A stretch of 64,000 nt of DNA from Prosthecobacter gellanilyticus (lineage in GTDB: Bacteria; Verrucomicrobiota; Verrucomicrobiia; Verrucomicrobiales; Verrucomicrobiaceae): NCBI RefSeq assembly GCF_007992435.1, contig NZ_BKAG01000031.1, positions 1 to 64,000 of the forward strand, read 5' to 3'. Below, in pieces: positions 30,344-39,557 of this stretch. Both the position numbers and the translations under genes were made by a program. The first letter of the stretch is position 1, and the number at the start of each line of letters is the position of its first letter. The notes under the pieces were generated by a model. The model was given only the letters and a program-made list of their open reading frames with translations, made no database searches and was not told where the DNA came from.

Positions 30344-32278
30344 ATGCAGGCTGCGAGTCTTCTCTCAGTGCTCTTCACCCTCGGCTTGTCCTGCCTCGAT
30401 GTGCAGGCGCAGACGCTACCCGCCAGGTTCGAACCCGGCGCTGGTCGTTTTGAGATCCAGCACGATGGCCGCTCTCTCCCTGTCTGGTATTTCCGCCCGG
30501 AGAAAACCACCCCTGACACACCCATCCTTATCGTCATGCATGGCGTGAACCGCGATGCCGACCGCTATCGCAATGAATGGATGCCTCATGCTCAGAAGCA
30601 TGGCTTCATCCTCGCTGCGCCGGAGTTTTCCGAAAAAAGCTTTCCTGGCACCGAAGGCTATTCCTTGGAAGCCAAAGGCGCCTTCGGTTTCATCGAACCT
30701 GTGTTTGATGCAGTGAAGGCTGCCACCGGAAACCGCAGCGACCGCTACCATCTCTACGGCCATTCTGCCGGAGCGCAGTTCGTGCATCGCTATCTCTACT
30801 TCGTCCCGCAGGCTCGCGTGGCCAAGGCCGTCGCGGCTAATGCGGGCTGGTGGACCATGCCAGACCTGACGGTCGATTTTCCCTATGGTTTGAAAGGCTC
30901 GCCGATTCAGGAAGACTCCGTCAAAGCCATGCTCCAGCGTCCGCTCGTGGTGCTGCTGGGCACTGCGGACACAGATCCCAATCACAAAAATCTGCGGCGC
31001 ACGCCTGAGGCCATGTTGCAGGGACCGCATCGCTTCGCCCGTGGCCAAACATTCTTTGCAACAGGCAAGAAGCAGGCTGCCAAGCTCGGCGTGTCTCTCG
31101 GCTGGCAGCTCGCCACCGCACCCGGTGTGCCGCATAGTGATGCTGGCATGTCAGCCTTCGCGGTGCAGTGGCTCTTCGGCCAGCCGGCCATCACGGGCCG
31201 CGATCCCCAGCATGTGCGTGTGCTCTTCGGTGGCGATACCAGCGGCGGCGAAAGCTACCAGGAGCAGTATCCCAAAGAGGGCGGAGTGAACATCCTCACA
31301 GAGAAAGGCTATGAATATGGCCTCACTCATCTGAAGCGCCTGCTGTCAGCCGCCGACTTCAATGTCATCAATCTCGAGACCCCGCTCACCACGCGTCGTG
31401 AAAGCCCGCTGAAGTCCAAGGACTACCTGCACTACAGTGATCCTGTGAAGCTGCCCGCGCTCTTCGCGCCGTATGCGCCTCTCGCCTTCTCGCTCGCGAA
31501 CAATCACACGCTCGATCACGGCCCCGAAGGTCTCGATGAAACCTTCGCTGCACTCACGACCGCTGGCATGGCGACCTTTGGCACGGGCAACAATCTCGCC
31601 TCTGCGGAGAAGCCCTTGCTTCAGGAACTCCGCATCGGTGGCAAATCAGCCACACTAGCCATCTTCGGCGCCTTCGAGTATCGCAAAGACTACGACCAGG
31701 ATTTCCACTTCTACGCGGGTGAGGACAAGCCGGGCTGCGCTCCTGTGGATGTGCCTGGCGTGAAGAAAGCCATCGCTGATCTTCGGCGCAACACACCAGA
31801 TGCCTTTGTGGTCTACTTCGTCCATTGGGGCGGTAACTATCTTTGGAAGAACGAAGAACAAACCACCACTGCCCATGCCTTGCGTGAAGCGGGAGTGGAT
31901 CTTGTGATCGGCCACGGCGCCCACCTCATGCAGGAGGTCGAGCACGACGGCAAAGGCTGGATCTTCTACAGCATCGGCAATCTCCTCTTCAATGCCCGTG
32001 GCCGTTACGCCGCCAACCACGCGCCGCCCTTCAGCTTGCCGTTGGTCGCCGACTTCTCCATGAAGGACGACAAACTGCAAACCAGCCTGCGTGTGTATCC
32101 CATCGTCAGTGACAACCAGCTCACCAACTATCAGCCGCGCTTTGTCACCGAGACAGAGTTGTCTGCTGTGGATGCCATGCTCGCCGACAAAAGCGCCTGG
32201 AATGCAGCTGCACGTGCCGCTGTGAAACGAGGTGCTGATGACGTTGGTCCCTACCTCGAGTTCGGAACCCCCAAGTAA
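30344..32278 (+). CDS. Secreted fusion: alpha/beta hydrolase plus CapA-type metallophosphatase
   Basis: The 644-residue product has two modules. After a signal peptide (MQAASLLSVLFTLGLSCLDVQA), residues about 25-285 form an alpha/beta hydrolase: VMHGVNRDADRY, nucleophile LYGHSAGAQF, acid near LGTADTDPNHK and a late GVPHSD. Residues about 295-600 form a CapA (poly-gamma-glutamate biosynthesis/PGA_cap) domain of the calcineurin-like fold: VLFGGDTSGG, FNVINLETPLT, FSLANNHTLDHG, VYFVHWGGNY and LVIGHGAHLMQEVE. An in-frame ATG at 30293 would add 17 residues; 30344 is preferred for the signal peptide. It lies between two glycerophosphodiesterase genes, hinting at phospholipid or teichoic-like polymer turnover. 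Confidence 0.82.
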   Translation: MQAASLLSVLFTLGLSCLDVQAQTLPARFEPGAGRFEIQHDGRSLPVWYFRPEKTTPDTPILIVMHGVNRDADRYRNEWMPHAQKHGFILAAPEFSEKSFPGTEGYSLEAKGAFGFIEPVFDAVKAATGNRSDRYHLYGHSAGAQFVHRYLYFVPQARVAKAVAANAGWWTMPDLTVDFPYGLKGSPIQEDSVKAMLQRPLVVLLGTADTDPNHKNLRRTPEAMLQGPHRFARGQTFFATGKKQAAKLGVSLGWQLATAPGVPHSDAGMSAFAVQWLFGQPAITGRDPQHVRVLFGGDTSGGESYQEQYPKEGGVNILTEKGYEYGLTHLKRLLSAADFNVINLETPLTTRRESPLKSKDYLHYSDPVKLPALFAPYAPLAFSLANNHTLDHGPEGLDETFAALTTAGMATFGTGNNLASAEKPLLQELRIGGKSATLAIFGAFEYRKDYDQDFHFYAGEDKPGCAPVDVPGVKKAIADLRRNTPDAFVVYFVHWGGNYLWKNEEQTTTAHALREAGVDLVIGHGAHLMQEVEHDGKGWIFYSIGNLLFNARGRYAANHAPPFSLPLVADFSMKDDKLQTSLRVYPIVSDNQLTNYQPRFVTETELSAVDAMLADKSAWNAAARAAVKRGADDVGPYLEFGTPK

Positions 32279-32282
32279 GCCC

Positions 32283-33209
32283 TCAGCGCTTCTCAAACAA
32301 ACCAGCTTTCCCCTTTGGGACCGCCGCTGATCCATACAGCATCGTTCCGAGAGGCACGGGAATATCCGTCTCGATGATGTCAGCGCCACGATTCAGAAAG
32401 GCGCGATACTCGGGCTCGAGCAGCTTGATGTCCTTCACCTCACCCTGGATTACCTTTCGGTCCAGGTTTCGCGAGGTGCCGATCATCGTGCAGGCACCTT
32501 TGCCGTGAATGTAGTCATAGAGTGCTTTGTCCTCAGGCGGGACGTGACCCACGAACGCCACCACATTCTTCCACGGCACGCCGAGCCCATCAAACTCCTC
32601 CGCCTTCGCCAGAGTTGGAATCATCACCTCCATGGTGATGTTCGGATTCACTCGATGAACCGCGACCACCTCTTTGAAGCTCGAAACAATGAGCATCACA
32701 TAGGCCTCAGCTTTGAGCCGTGTGACGATCTCAGCCCGTTCAACAGCCGTGACATCCTTCTGATCCAGCACCAGCACCGTCTTGCCTCGCGCCCACTCAA
32801 TGACCTCATCCAGCGTCGGCAGTTGATGCTCCGTGGCATGACCTTCGGTGTCCTTCAGTCGCAGTTGCTTCAGTTCAGCGAGAGTGGCATCCACGACTTT
32901 TCCAGTGCCGGTAGTCGTCCGCTCCAGCGTCGCATCATGATGCACCACAATCGCACCATCCTTGGTTCGGCGCGGATCAATCTCCAGCATCGAAAAGGTG
33001 TGCGCCAGAGTATGTTCAAAGGTGGCAATGCAGTTCTCCGGATAATCCTTCGCCGGACCTCCGCGATGTGCACTGACCAGTGGTAGTGGCTCCCCACTGT
33101 AGTGAAGCAAAGCCTGCAAATCCTGTGGCGTCTCCAGCTTCAGACGATGAAGAGGTTCAGCGGCGAGAGCCGTTGTCGCGAGGAGAAGAAGGGCGGCCAG
33201 ATGTTTCAT
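32283..33209 (-). CDS. Secreted glycerophosphodiester phosphodiesterase (paralogue 2)
   Basis: This 308-residue exported GDPD has a signal peptide at about residues 1-17 (ends ALAA). Catalytic blocks are LVSAHRGGPAKDYPENCIATFEH, MLEIDPRRTKDG and VHHDATLERTTTGTGK, so the E-x-D metal site and both histidines are kept. The C-terminus shows FLNRGADIIETDIPVPLG. It is longer than paralogue 1 and clearly diverged. It lies 30 bp downstream of an FAD oxidoreductase and converges on the hydrolase-CapA gene, with stops only 4 bp apart. Confidence 0.9.
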   Translation of the reverse strand: MKHLAALLLLATTALAAEPLHRLKLETPQDLQALLHYSGEPLPLVSAHRGGPAKDYPENCIATFEHTLAHTFSMLEIDPRRTKDGAIVVHHDATLERTTTGTGKVVDATLAELKQLRLKDTEGHATEHQLPTLDEVIEWARGKTVLVLDQKDVTAVERAEIVTRLKAEAYVMLIVSSFKEVVAVHRVNPNITMEVMIPTLAKAEEFDGLGVPWKNVVAFVGHVPPEDKALYDYIHGKGACTMIGTSRNLDRKVIQGEVKDIKLLEPEYRAFLNRGADIIETDIPVPLGTMLYGSAAVPKGKAGLFEKR

Positions 33210-33239
33210 AGGGACGGTAAAGTATGAAGAACCAAACGG

Positions 33240-35468
33240 TCACTTGCCAAGCCAGATCCAGCGCATGCCATCGATCGCCACGCGTCCGTCGACCTGTCCA
33301 TTGCTCACCTCGACGAAACCATCGCGGCCTGCCTTGAACTCGAACTCACCCACCGGCACCCAGTTAAATGCGGTGGTTTCCTTGCGCTGGTCGATCGTCA
33401 GCTTGTCATTGCCAACCGCATGCTTGATCAGCAACGGAGTGTTGGTCGCCTGCGCTTTGGATGGACGGAATCCGAGGCAGACCTGATAGCGTCCTTCACG
33501 CAGCAAGGTAGGCCTGAACTGAGCGCGTGCAGGTGCCAGCTTCCCACGCACCACCATGTCCCGATGAATCCCCGGACCATGAAACACATCGGAATAGCGC
33601 AGTGGCAGTCCGGCGATGTAGTCCGGGAACGTGCCATTCCAGCGACCAAAGAGCTCTGCATCAAAATCATCCATCGTCACGTCGAGGGCCTCGGCAATCC
33701 CCACTGGCACTTCAGCTGTCAGCAAGCGCCTTCTTCCCGCAGCGTCGGTGACCAGCAGACTGACCGCATGCTTCTTCTCCATCTCAAAGACATGCACCAC
33801 GCGCTCACCTTCCGCACTGACCTTGCCATCACCGCTGAAGTTCCATTGGATCTGCTTCAGCGCATCCTTGTTGTGACTTGTCGGGATGGCTTTGAAGATC
33901 ACCTTGTCGCCCGGCTTCGGGTGCGCCGGTGTCCAGGTGAGTTTAACTTGTGGCTGATACCCTGCATCAAGCACCGCGCCCTCCTTCAGCAGCGACTCAC
34001 GCAGCTTCTGCGTATCCACCTTCTGCACAGGTTTCTTGTTAGCTATTGCAAGGTGCGCCGCGTTGCCTGCGGCCTGACCGAGCATCATGTAAACCGGTTC
34101 CATCCTCAGTGAACAGTAGGCCACATGCGTGGCAGACACGCACACCGGCACTAGCAGGTTCTCCACATCTGGTGGCACCAGGCTACGATACGGAATGTCA
34201 TAGTTGTTCACCGCCACATGCCGCGTGTGCTCGGGCACAAGCCGGCCTCCCTCGCGCAGATGCTGCACCACATGACAGTCGATGCCGTAGCTGCCCGTGG
34301 CGATTCCATCCGCCTTCCACCGGTCTTGCGTCAGGTCAGACTCGCGCAGCAGATAGGCACCCACCATGCGGCGGCCTTCCCGCACATAGAGCTGAAAGGG
34401 AAAGTGTCCGCTGTCAGCAAACTCATCCTTCGGCAGGCCCCATTTGCACGATTCATTGCGAAAGGCCTCGGGCAGATCCGGATCATTCTGCGTGTAGTAC
34501 AGCAGGCTCAGCGCGCGATCGCGAATGCGCTCGGCAATGCGGTCCCGTGTGGCCCAGTCACCATCCGCATAACCCTCGCTGTTCCCGGCCCAGTCAAACC
34601 AGTTCACATCATACTTGGCTCCAGGGTGCGCCTTGTCGAGCGTGGTAAAAAAACTGCCAAAACTCGTCGCCTTGCCTTCCTTGGCTCGCTTCCCATAGGT
34701 CTCGACAAACGGCGTTGGATCGTAGCTTCCCGGCTTCGGAAACAGCACGCGATTCTCCGTGTTTGAGGTCACGGAGACCCGGTAGTTGTAGGCCTGCGTA
34801 CGGTGATCTGCCATGCCTCGCTGCTCCGTTGGCCCCATGCTCACACCGGCGAGTTGTTCTCCATATTCACTGCGCGCCTCGCGACCCACCCGATACGGCA
34901 CCTTCGCGCCAGCCATTAGGTCACCCTCATAGCTCGCATCGATGAACACATCGCCGGTAAAGGTGCGTGTCGTGCCTGCGCTGAGGTCATCCACGACCAA
35001 TCCAGTGACACGGTTTCCAGACTTCCCGCGATCTGCATCCAGCAGAGTGCCCTTGTAGCGGTGCTTCTTCCAAACCGTGATCTTCGGCTGCTCCTTGATC
35101 ATCTGCTCGAAGACGAGTTCCGCCACATGAGGCTCAAAGGTCGCACCATTGCGTGCAGCCTTCACTTCCTTGGAATCTGCACCGTATTTGTCTGAGTAAT
35201 ACTTCACGATGCGCTTGAAGAAATCATCCGCCAGTCCGCCGACCGTCGCACGATCTCCCATGTCCGTGGCCACCAGTCCTCCACTCACCATGCCACCCAC
35301 ATGTGCATTCAGTTCCACCAGCGCCACCTCATGACCTTGACGTGCCGCAGCAATGGCTGCCATGACACCGGCAGGCGTACCGGCATAGACCACGACCTCA
35401 CGGTGAATGGGCTCTTCAGCTCTTGTGAGACTGGCCAGGAGTAGGATGGGAAGGAGGCGATGAATCAT
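33240..35468 (-). CDS. Secreted FAD-dependent oxidoreductase, type C with PKD-like and golvesin-like domains
   Basis: The 742-residue protein has a signal peptide (MIHRLLPILLLASLTRA). The FAD fold reads EVVVYAGTPAGVMAAIAAARQGHEVALVE, GGMVSGGLVATDMGD and DVFIDASYEGDLMAGAKVPYRVGRE, and the later block IPYRSLVPPDVENLLVPVCVSATHVAYCSLRMEPVYMMLGQAAG. A PKD/Ig-like segment follows (about 520-595; WTPAHPKPGDKVIFKAIP). The final 130 residues are golvesin-like (LREGRYQVCLGFRPSKAQATNTPLLIKHAVG). It sits between a small membrane protein gene and the second glycerophosphodiesterase. Extra binding domains suggest a polymeric substrate (inference). Confidence 0.87.
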   Translation of the reverse strand: MIHRLLPILLLASLTRAEEPIHREVVVYAGTPAGVMAAIAAARQGHEVALVELNAHVGGMVSGGLVATDMGDRATVGGLADDFFKRIVKYYSDKYGADSKEVKAARNGATFEPHVAELVFEQMIKEQPKITVWKKHRYKGTLLDADRGKSGNRVTGLVVDDLSAGTTRTFTGDVFIDASYEGDLMAGAKVPYRVGREARSEYGEQLAGVSMGPTEQRGMADHRTQAYNYRVSVTSNTENRVLFPKPGSYDPTPFVETYGKRAKEGKATSFGSFFTTLDKAHPGAKYDVNWFDWAGNSEGYADGDWATRDRIAERIRDRALSLLYYTQNDPDLPEAFRNESCKWGLPKDEFADSGHFPFQLYVREGRRMVGAYLLRESDLTQDRWKADGIATGSYGIDCHVVQHLREGGRLVPEHTRHVAVNNYDIPYRSLVPPDVENLLVPVCVSATHVAYCSLRMEPVYMMLGQAAGNAAHLAIANKKPVQKVDTQKLRESLLKEGAVLDAGYQPQVKLTWTPAHPKPGDKVIFKAIPTSHNKDALKQIQWNFSGDGKVSAEGERVVHVFEMEKKHAVSLLVTDAAGRRRLLTAEVPVGIAEALDVTMDDFDAELFGRWNGTFPDYIAGLPLRYSDVFHGPGIHRDMVVRGKLAPARAQFRPTLLREGRYQVCLGFRPSKAQATNTPLLIKHAVGNDKLTIDQRKETTAFNWVPVGEFEFKAGRDGFVEVSNGQVDGRVAIDGMRWIWLGK

Positions 35469-35513
35469 GCGCCTGCCATCACGTTGGCGGTTGCGCCTGC
35501 CTTTCGCCTCAAA

Positions 35514-35948
35514 TCAAGTTTCAGCCCGTCTCCTGCACGCCCATAGCAAGGCAGCACCGAAGAATAGACAGCCGAGGCAGTCCATGCCCATCCACCATTT
35601 AGGAAGCCCTGCCTGCGTATCGATCCAGAGAAACACCGGTGCGCACACAAGATAGATGCGGCCCACCAGTCGCACCAGCGGCTGATAACGCACCACATCC
35701 GTAGACATTGTCCACAGCAGCACTGCCTGTCCCACATAGACTGCTCCACCGCCTGCCATCATATAAAGCATCAGCGGCGTCATCGGGGGCTGGCCAAAGC
35801 CCATGATCCAGGAGACCTTCTCTGCTGCGAGACGTGGCAAAATGACCGCAGGCAGTGCCAAAAGCGCGGCGAGTGCGGAGATGCGCAGGATCAGCCGCTG
35901 AAGTCGCACATGACCACAAGCCGCTTCTTCTGAAAATGGAGTGTTCAT
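35514..35948 (-). CDS. Four-helix membrane protein of unknown function
   Basis: The 144-residue product has four predicted transmembrane helices (about residues 17-40, 48-70, 80-98, 110-138: SALAALLALPAVILPRLAA, PLMLYMMAGGGAVYVGQAVLLW, VGRIYLVCAPVFLWI, CLGCLFFGAALLWACRRR). I do not recognise a family; it vaguely resembles small DoxX-like proteins. It starts 16 bp after the stop of the thioesterase-like gene and ends 45 bp before the FAD oxidoreductase start, so the group is probably co-transcribed. Confidence 0.65.
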   Translation of the reverse strand: MNTPFSEEAACGHVRLQRLILRISALAALLALPAVILPRLAAEKVSWIMGFGQPPMTPLMLYMMAGGGAVYVGQAVLLWTMSTDVVRYQPLVRLVGRIYLVCAPVFLWIDTQAGLPKWWMGMDCLGCLFFGAALLWACRRRAET

Positions 35949-35964
35949 TTTGGGTTAAAGGAAT

Positions 35965-36393
35965 TCACTTGGCTGGCACCCGCTGGATGAACCACTCCAC
36001 CGAAGCCGTCAGTGCATGCGTGCCGGACTCATCATGCAGTTCAACCGTGACAGAGATCAACGCACGTCCTTTGGCAGTCAGATCTGCATTGAGCTGTGCC
36101 AAGGCCTCTGGCGCAGTGATAACGGACGAATGCACGCTGCCATTCGCGGGCTTCCTAAACTTGGCCTCAATATGTCGCACCACCGGCACCACACCTTCAC
36201 TGGACCCAAAATGCTTCAGGAGATACTCGCCGCTGCTCGCCTCGGCCAAGGCCAGGAGCGCACTGGCATGCACAGTGCCGAGGTGGTTCAGATACTGCCC
36301 GCCAGCGGGCAGTTGCAGCATTTGGTTAGGTTCAGAGGCAGGTGTGATGCCCAGAAACGTATTGAAAGGAAGCTCGGTGACACTGTGCTTCAT
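35965..36393 (-). CDS. DUF4442/PaaI-like hotdog thioesterase
   Basis: This 142-residue cytoplasmic protein has a hotdog-fold pattern: GGQYLNHLGTVHASALLALAEASSGEYLLKHFG, with an HxGxxHASA turn, and GVVPVVRHIEAKFRKPANG with a C-terminal strand series (RALISVTVELHDESGTHALTASVEWFIQR). This fits DUF4442/YiiD-C-like acyl-CoA or acyl-ACP thioesterases. It is the likely first gene of a group running to the second glycerophosphodiesterase. Lipid-linked company supports an acyl role, but the substrate is unknown. Confidence 0.75.
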   Translation of the reverse strand: MKHSVTELPFNTFLGITPASEPNQMLQLPAGGQYLNHLGTVHASALLALAEASSGEYLLKHFGSSEGVVPVVRHIEAKFRKPANGSVHSSVITAPEALAQLNADLTAKGRALISVTVELHDESGTHALTASVEWFIQRVPAK

Positions 36394-36441
36394 GCGCGGG
36401 CATCTTGAGCCAGTCCTCGCGGCTGTCCAATTCGATTCTCC

Positions 36442-37548
36442 TCACTTCTGCGTCAGCCAATCAAGGTCAAAGCGGGCCAGTGTGAGGGTCTCATGCGCTT
36501 TTTTGACACCGCCTTCATACAGGCAGAGCAGGGTGCCATCCGGCAATTCTGCGAGACTGGAGTAGGCGGAAGCTCCGGCATGCAGCAGCTTCGCCGCTGG
36601 CCACGTCTTGCCATCGTCCGAACTCAAACGCACCGTGAGATCAATGCGCCTGCCGCTGGGCTTGTCGTTGATCGGCGGACCTGGATTCGGATTGCTGAAA
36701 AGCAACTGGCTGTCACCCAGATCAATGAGGCTGGCCTGGCACTTGGGGCAGGGGAGCTGCTTGTCGATCGTGATCGCGGACCACGTCTCACCACCATCCT
36801 TGCTCGTGGCAAGGCCGCGGAATCCTTCAAAGTTCCCCTGCATGCGCGTGTTCACGAGAAGAGAGCCATCCTCACGCTCGATCACCTGGCACTCGTTGCC
36901 ACCCGTATCGATCGGCGCGCTGTTCTTCCAGGTCTTGCCTGCATCATCGCTGTAGATCATGTGCGAGCTCCAGTGCTGCGTGCCGTCCGGCATGTTCGCC
37001 CGCTGATCACTCGGGATCACGAGCCTGCCTTTGTGCTCTCCATGTGTGAGTTGAATGCCGATGCCAGGCCCCGTGGCCACCCATACCCAGTTAGGCGGCA
37101 CCACGCAGCTGCTGAGGTCGCGCGGCGTGCTCCAGGTCACACCATCATCCTCGCTGGAGGTGATGAGCACCGCCTTGTTGTCACGGCAGAAGGGAAGCCA
37201 GATCGTGCCCGTGTTCGCATCCTGCACCGGGCATGGGTTGCCGATGGTAATCTTCGCCTCGCCACCTTCTTCATGCACGATCTGCTGGGCTGTCCATGTG
37301 CGCCCGCCATCCGTGCTGCGTTTCATCACCAGATCCAGATCCCCATGATCACCACCGCCGGTCTTGCGTCCCTCGCAAAAAGCCAGCACGCTACCTTTCG
37401 AGGTCACAAACAGCGATGGAATGCGATAGGTGTGATAGCCATCCGCCCCCGCTTTCCACAGCACTGTTTCCTCCACAGCGCTCCATGCCGAAACTGTCGG
37501 GACAAGCGCACAAACAACGATGGCAAGGGTGCGTAGGCAGGGCTTCAT
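36442..37548 (-). CDS. Secreted sialidase (BNR/Asp-box) with YRIP motif
   Basis: The 368-residue product starts at ATG 37548 (signal peptide MKPCLRTLAIVVCALVPTVSA). It keeps the sialidase first-blade motif HTYRIPSLFV and FCEGRK, and five Asp boxes: RSTDGGRTWTA, SSEDDGVTWST, YSDDAGKTWKN, TSKDGGETWSA and SSDDGKTWPA. The acid/base and nucleophile region near QVIEREDGSLLVNTRM also agrees. It should be an exo-alpha-sialidase (GH33-like) or relative acting on glycan ends outside the cytoplasm. It is the third gene of an operon, 5 bp after an FAD oxidoreductase, whose promoter carries the operator at 40787. Confidence 0.88.
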   Translation of the reverse strand: MKPCLRTLAIVVCALVPTVSAWSAVEETVLWKAGADGYHTYRIPSLFVTSKGSVLAFCEGRKTGGGDHGDLDLVMKRSTDGGRTWTAQQIVHEEGGEAKITIGNPCPVQDANTGTIWLPFCRDNKAVLITSSEDDGVTWSTPRDLSSCVVPPNWVWVATGPGIGIQLTHGEHKGRLVIPSDQRANMPDGTQHWSSHMIYSDDAGKTWKNSAPIDTGGNECQVIEREDGSLLVNTRMQGNFEGFRGLATSKDGGETWSAITIDKQLPCPKCQASLIDLGDSQLLFSNPNPGPPINDKPSGRRIDLTVRLSSDDGKTWPAAKLLHAGASAYSSLAELPDGTLLCLYEGGVKKAHETLTLARFDLDWLTQK

Positions 37549-37553
37549 ATGAA

Positions 37554-39557
37554 TCACTTCTGTGGCAGCTTTTGAGCGAGATTCTGGATGAGCGTCGTCA
37601 TGTTGCTCGCACCGCATTTTTGGCCGCTGACGGTATGCTTCTTCCAGTAGGGAATGCTCTTGATGATGCCTTCACGCTGAAGGGTCTCGATGGCATCATT
37701 AATCTGTGTGGTCGGTTGAAACTGAGACGCCGCGCGAATGATAAAGTCGGCCACCATGGCACCATCGTGGCTGGTCTTGCCGGCCCAGTCGTCCGCATTG
37801 GTGATGATCTTTCGCTTGGCGAGCAGTTTGAGATCAGTCTGGTATTGCTCCGCCGCATTTTGGACAGCCTTCACCACGCTTTCCGTCTTGGGCTCCACAG
37901 GATCAAGCACGGCGCGGCCTGCTTTCAAGCGCTCGGCAAGCACTGGATACGCGAGCGCGTGCGGTGTCGTCTTGTTTTCCAAGGATAGACTGGCGGCGGC
38001 AGCGGCGGCCTGAGCCATCTCCATGTAGACAGACTCCATGCGCATGGATCCATAGGCCACGTGGGTGGCGGAGGCGCAGACCGGCACAAGCAGGTTTTTG
38101 CACTGCTCAGCCTTGGGGAGAATGGACCGGTAGCTGATACCATAAGGTTTCACACCGCGGAAGAAATGCCCCTCCCAGACGAGGTGGCCTCGCTCATCCA
38201 CAAACATGCCCACCTTGTGGGAGTCGAGCGCATAAGAACCCACGGCGATGACATCTTGAATGGGCTCCCGAGCATCGGCGGCGACCTTTTTCCCATCAGC
38301 ATCGGCGGACTTGAGCGGGAAGTTATTCTCATTCATCACGTGCTCGCCCATCATGCGCCGCGCTTCGCGGATGTAGAGCTGTGTGGGCCAGTGACCGTTG
38401 TCGGTGAACTCATCTTTGGCTAGACCCCAGCAGGCCACTTCCTCACGGAAAGGTGCAGGCACACGGGGATCATTGCCCAGGAACCAGAAGAAGCCTTGAA
38501 CATAGCCGCGATGATCTGCGAGCAGCCGCTCACGTTCAGCATACGAGGCCTCAGGCCAGCCATAGCTGCCCGCAATGTAGTCAGTGGAGAAGGTGCCCGC
38601 GTTGTTGGAATCTGTCTTCAGATTCGGCATCGGCACGCGGGTGAAGTAACCCTTGCCTGGTGTGAGACTCTTTTTCCGCAGCATGTCACGCAGCAGCAGT
38701 TCGTAGTTGAGCGGATTGTAGTTGGCCGGCTTCGTGATGGGCACCCGGTTCTCTGGCACGGTGGTCAGGCAAAGCCGGAAGTTGTAGGCTTGGAAGCGAT
38801 GGTCTGCCGAGCCGTGCGGACCATAGGGCTTGGATTCGACTCGCGGCAGTAGACCGCTGCTGGCGTCTCCCTCCACGATGTAGGGACTGATGCTTACGAC
38901 ATCAGTTCCATGGAGTTGCACGCCGTTCATGCTTTCATCATGAGTCGCATTGGCCTCACGACCCACGGTGTAGGCCACGCCTGCGGCGGCCATGAGATCG
39001 CCTTCATAGGTGGCATCGATGAAGTATTGTCCGCTGATGACGAGGCCGCTCTCCATAGTGATTTTGCGGATGACTCCGCCTTCCTTCGTCACGCCGTTCT
39101 TGCCGCGGTCAAGACGCTCATCTCGCAGTACCTTCGCTCCAGAGTCCACGAGCCACTTTTCAAAAATCAGCCGGGCCACATGCGGCTCGAAGAACCACTG
39201 GCATTTCATGGACTCGCGATAAATCAGGCCATGCTTGGGGAGATACTCCGCGCGAGTTTCACGCGTCCACCTCTCGGGGTTCTCGTAGTGAGTGTAAACG
39301 TCCTCAAAAAAGCGGCGGGCCAGTCCGCCCACCGTCCAGTAGACACCCTTGTCAGACGCTCCGAGTCCACCGGTCATCATGCCGCCGAGAAATTTCTCAG
39401 GCACGATGAGGACCACGGAATGCCCGTGGGCAGTGGCTTCACGAACGGCTGCGATGCCTGCGGCGGTTCCACCATAGACGACGATGTCTCGATGAAGGAT
39501 GTCTTCAGCATCAACGGAACTACCGAGCAGCAGGAGGCACAGGAGACGGCGGATCAT
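37554..39557 (-). CDS. Secreted FAD-dependent oxidoreductase, type A with C-terminal tandem module
   Basis: This 667-residue flavoprotein has a signal peptide (MIRRLLCLLLLGSSVDA). The FAD fold begins DIVVYGGTAAGIAAVREATAHGHSVVLIVP, followed by GGMMTGGLGASDKG and QYFIDATYEGDLMAAAGVAYTVGREA, and later GISYRSILPKAEQCKNLLVPVCASATHVAYGSMRMESVYMEMAQAAA. The C-terminus carries two helical units like those of the oxidoreductase at 23922-25973 (DDWAGKT.., then PYWKKHTVSGQKCGASNM). It sits between two sialidase genes; its ATG overlaps the upstream stop by 4 bp. Oxidation of a sugar released by the sialidases is a reasonable idea. Confidence 0.87.
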   Translation of the reverse strand: MIRRLLCLLLLGSSVDAEDILHRDIVVYGGTAAGIAAVREATAHGHSVVLIVPEKFLGGMMTGGLGASDKGVYWTVGGLARRFFEDVYTHYENPERWTRETRAEYLPKHGLIYRESMKCQWFFEPHVARLIFEKWLVDSGAKVLRDERLDRGKNGVTKEGGVIRKITMESGLVISGQYFIDATYEGDLMAAAGVAYTVGREANATHDESMNGVQLHGTDVVSISPYIVEGDASSGLLPRVESKPYGPHGSADHRFQAYNFRLCLTTVPENRVPITKPANYNPLNYELLLRDMLRKKSLTPGKGYFTRVPMPNLKTDSNNAGTFSTDYIAGSYGWPEASYAERERLLADHRGYVQGFFWFLGNDPRVPAPFREEVACWGLAKDEFTDNGHWPTQLYIREARRMMGEHVMNENNFPLKSADADGKKVAADAREPIQDVIAVGSYALDSHKVGMFVDERGHLVWEGHFFRGVKPYGISYRSILPKAEQCKNLLVPVCASATHVAYGSMRMESVYMEMAQAAAAAASLSLENKTTPHALAYPVLAERLKAGRAVLDPVEPKTESVVKAVQNAAEQYQTDLKLLAKRKIITNADDWAGKTSHDGAMVADFIIRAASQFQPTTQINDAIETLQREGIIKSIPYWKKHTVSGQKCGASNMTTLIQNLAQKLPQK

